From CAZULF01 sp964621215 (GTDB lineage Bacteria; Pseudomonadota; Gammaproteobacteria; UBA1113), in the NCBI GenBank assembly GCA_964621215.1, contig CAZULF010000113.1, forward strand, positions 1 through 5,842: 5,842 nucleotides of DNA, read 5' to 3'. The notes beneath the pieces were generated by a model. It saw nothing but the letters and a program-made list of their open reading frames with translations. It was not told the DNA's origin and did not search any database. The first letter of the stretch is position 1. Each line of letters opens with the position of its first letter. The position numbers and the translations under genes are program-made. Shown here piece after piece: positions 5,479 through 5,842 of this stretch.

Positions 5479-5842
5479 CTATCCCTTCAACTTCTCCAAT
5501 AACAACGCATTTAACTGCTCCGGATTAGCTTTGCCTTGGCTCGCTTTCATGACTTGTCCCACGAAATAACCGAATAATTTATCTTTGCCGCTGCGGTAAT
5601 CGGCGAGTTGTTGTGGACTTGCGGCCATTACAGAGTCGATCAGTGCTGCAATAGCAGTGCTATCAGTGATTTGACGTAAACCTTGTTGCTCAATCACAGC
5701 GTCAGCATTCGCAGCACCTTCCCATAATTTTTCAAATATATCTTTGGCAATTTTACCGGAAATAGTTTGATCGTGAATACGTTCCACTAAACCCGCTAAT
5801 TGCTTAGCTGAAACGGGGCTTTCAGTAATTTCCAGATTATGC
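5479..5842 (-). CDS. gatB: Aspartyl/glutamyl-tRNA amidotransferase subunit B, C-terminal part (5' end outside window)
   Basis: The last 120 codons are present, ending at TAG 5479-5481; the frame continues past the right edge, so the GTG at 5787 is internal and not the start. The sequence carries the GatB C-terminal (YqeY-like) helical tail. SPVSAKQLAGLVERI, TISGKIAKDIFEKLW, GLRQITD, YRSGKDKLFGYFVGQVMKA and SQGKANPEQLN all match the conserved pattern of the family. GatB works with GatA and GatC in the cytoplasm to convert Glu-tRNA(Gln) and/or Asp-tRNA(Asn) to the amide form, and this tail contacts the tRNA. Only the tail is in the window; the catalytic cradle domain is outside. It is the one clear housekeeping gene here and anchors the region to the chromosome. 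Its stop lies almost flush with a palindromic repeat. Confidence 0.95.
   Translation of the reverse strand, partial: HNLEITESPVSAKQLAGLVERIHDQTISGKIAKDIFEKLWEGAANADAVIEQQGLRQITDSTAIAALIDSVMAASPQQLADYRSGKDKLFGYFVGQVMKASQGKANPEQLNALLLEKLKG

Noticed and set aside
5479..5787. A complete 102-residue gene starting at GTG 5787
   Set aside because: The frame continues upstream with conserved GatB sequence to the window edge, so this is the end of gatB and not a small separate gene.

Overview
The window looks like a chromosomal segment of a low-to-moderate GC gammaproteobacterium, most plausibly a host-associated member of the Legionellales (Legionella/Coxiella/Berkiella-like). This rests on three things. 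The right edge carries the end of gatB, the tRNA-dependent amidotransferase subunit B. Beside it lies a pair of large, AT-rich, coiled-coil-rich genes of effector type, one with a eukaryotic-style protein kinase fold. Short palindromic repeats lie between genes. The lineage is inference; no rRNA or other strong marker is present.

Layout from right to left, which is the direction of transcription since all genes are on the minus strand. (1) 5479-5842: the last 120 codons of gatB; its stop codon almost touches a palindromic repeat. (2) 4984-5478: a 495-bp gene-free gap that is unusually rich in structure. It holds two GCTGGCATGAC-type palindromic repeat elements, three exact copies of GTTATCCACA (perfect DnaA boxes), a match to the IHF consensus and an AT-rich stretch. 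It also holds an 18-bp perfect palindrome next to a good sigma70 promoter (TTGTCT, 17 bp, TACAAT) whose spacer contains a run of seven G/C. (3) 2596-4983: a 795-residue protein of unknown function with a basic/His-rich N-terminal patch, a helical centre, a Ser-rich linker and a C-terminal glycine-zipper membrane hairpin. (4) 1-2594: an incomplete gene (864 codons, running off the left edge) for a protein with a recognisable Ser/Thr-type protein kinase domain followed by a long helical region.

The two large genes are one transcription unit: the stop of the first and the ATG of the second are separated by one base (TAG-T-ATG). They also share a helical module, about residues 331-408 of the 795-aa protein and 576-656 of the kinase, with conserved spacing of QLK, FL, LPA and IQN. 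This suggests that the pair arose by duplication and recombination of one scaffold, carrying a kinase head in one case and a membrane anchor in the other. A reasonable hypothesis is a secreted or membrane-associated kinase/partner pair acting on a host cell; neither secretion nor catalysis is shown by the sequence.

The most unusual items are the shared helical module with coupled translation, the kinase catalytic loop HRDLN (Asn where Lys is usual), the oriC-like DnaA-box segment beside gatB, and the G7-tract promoter with its adjacent palindrome.
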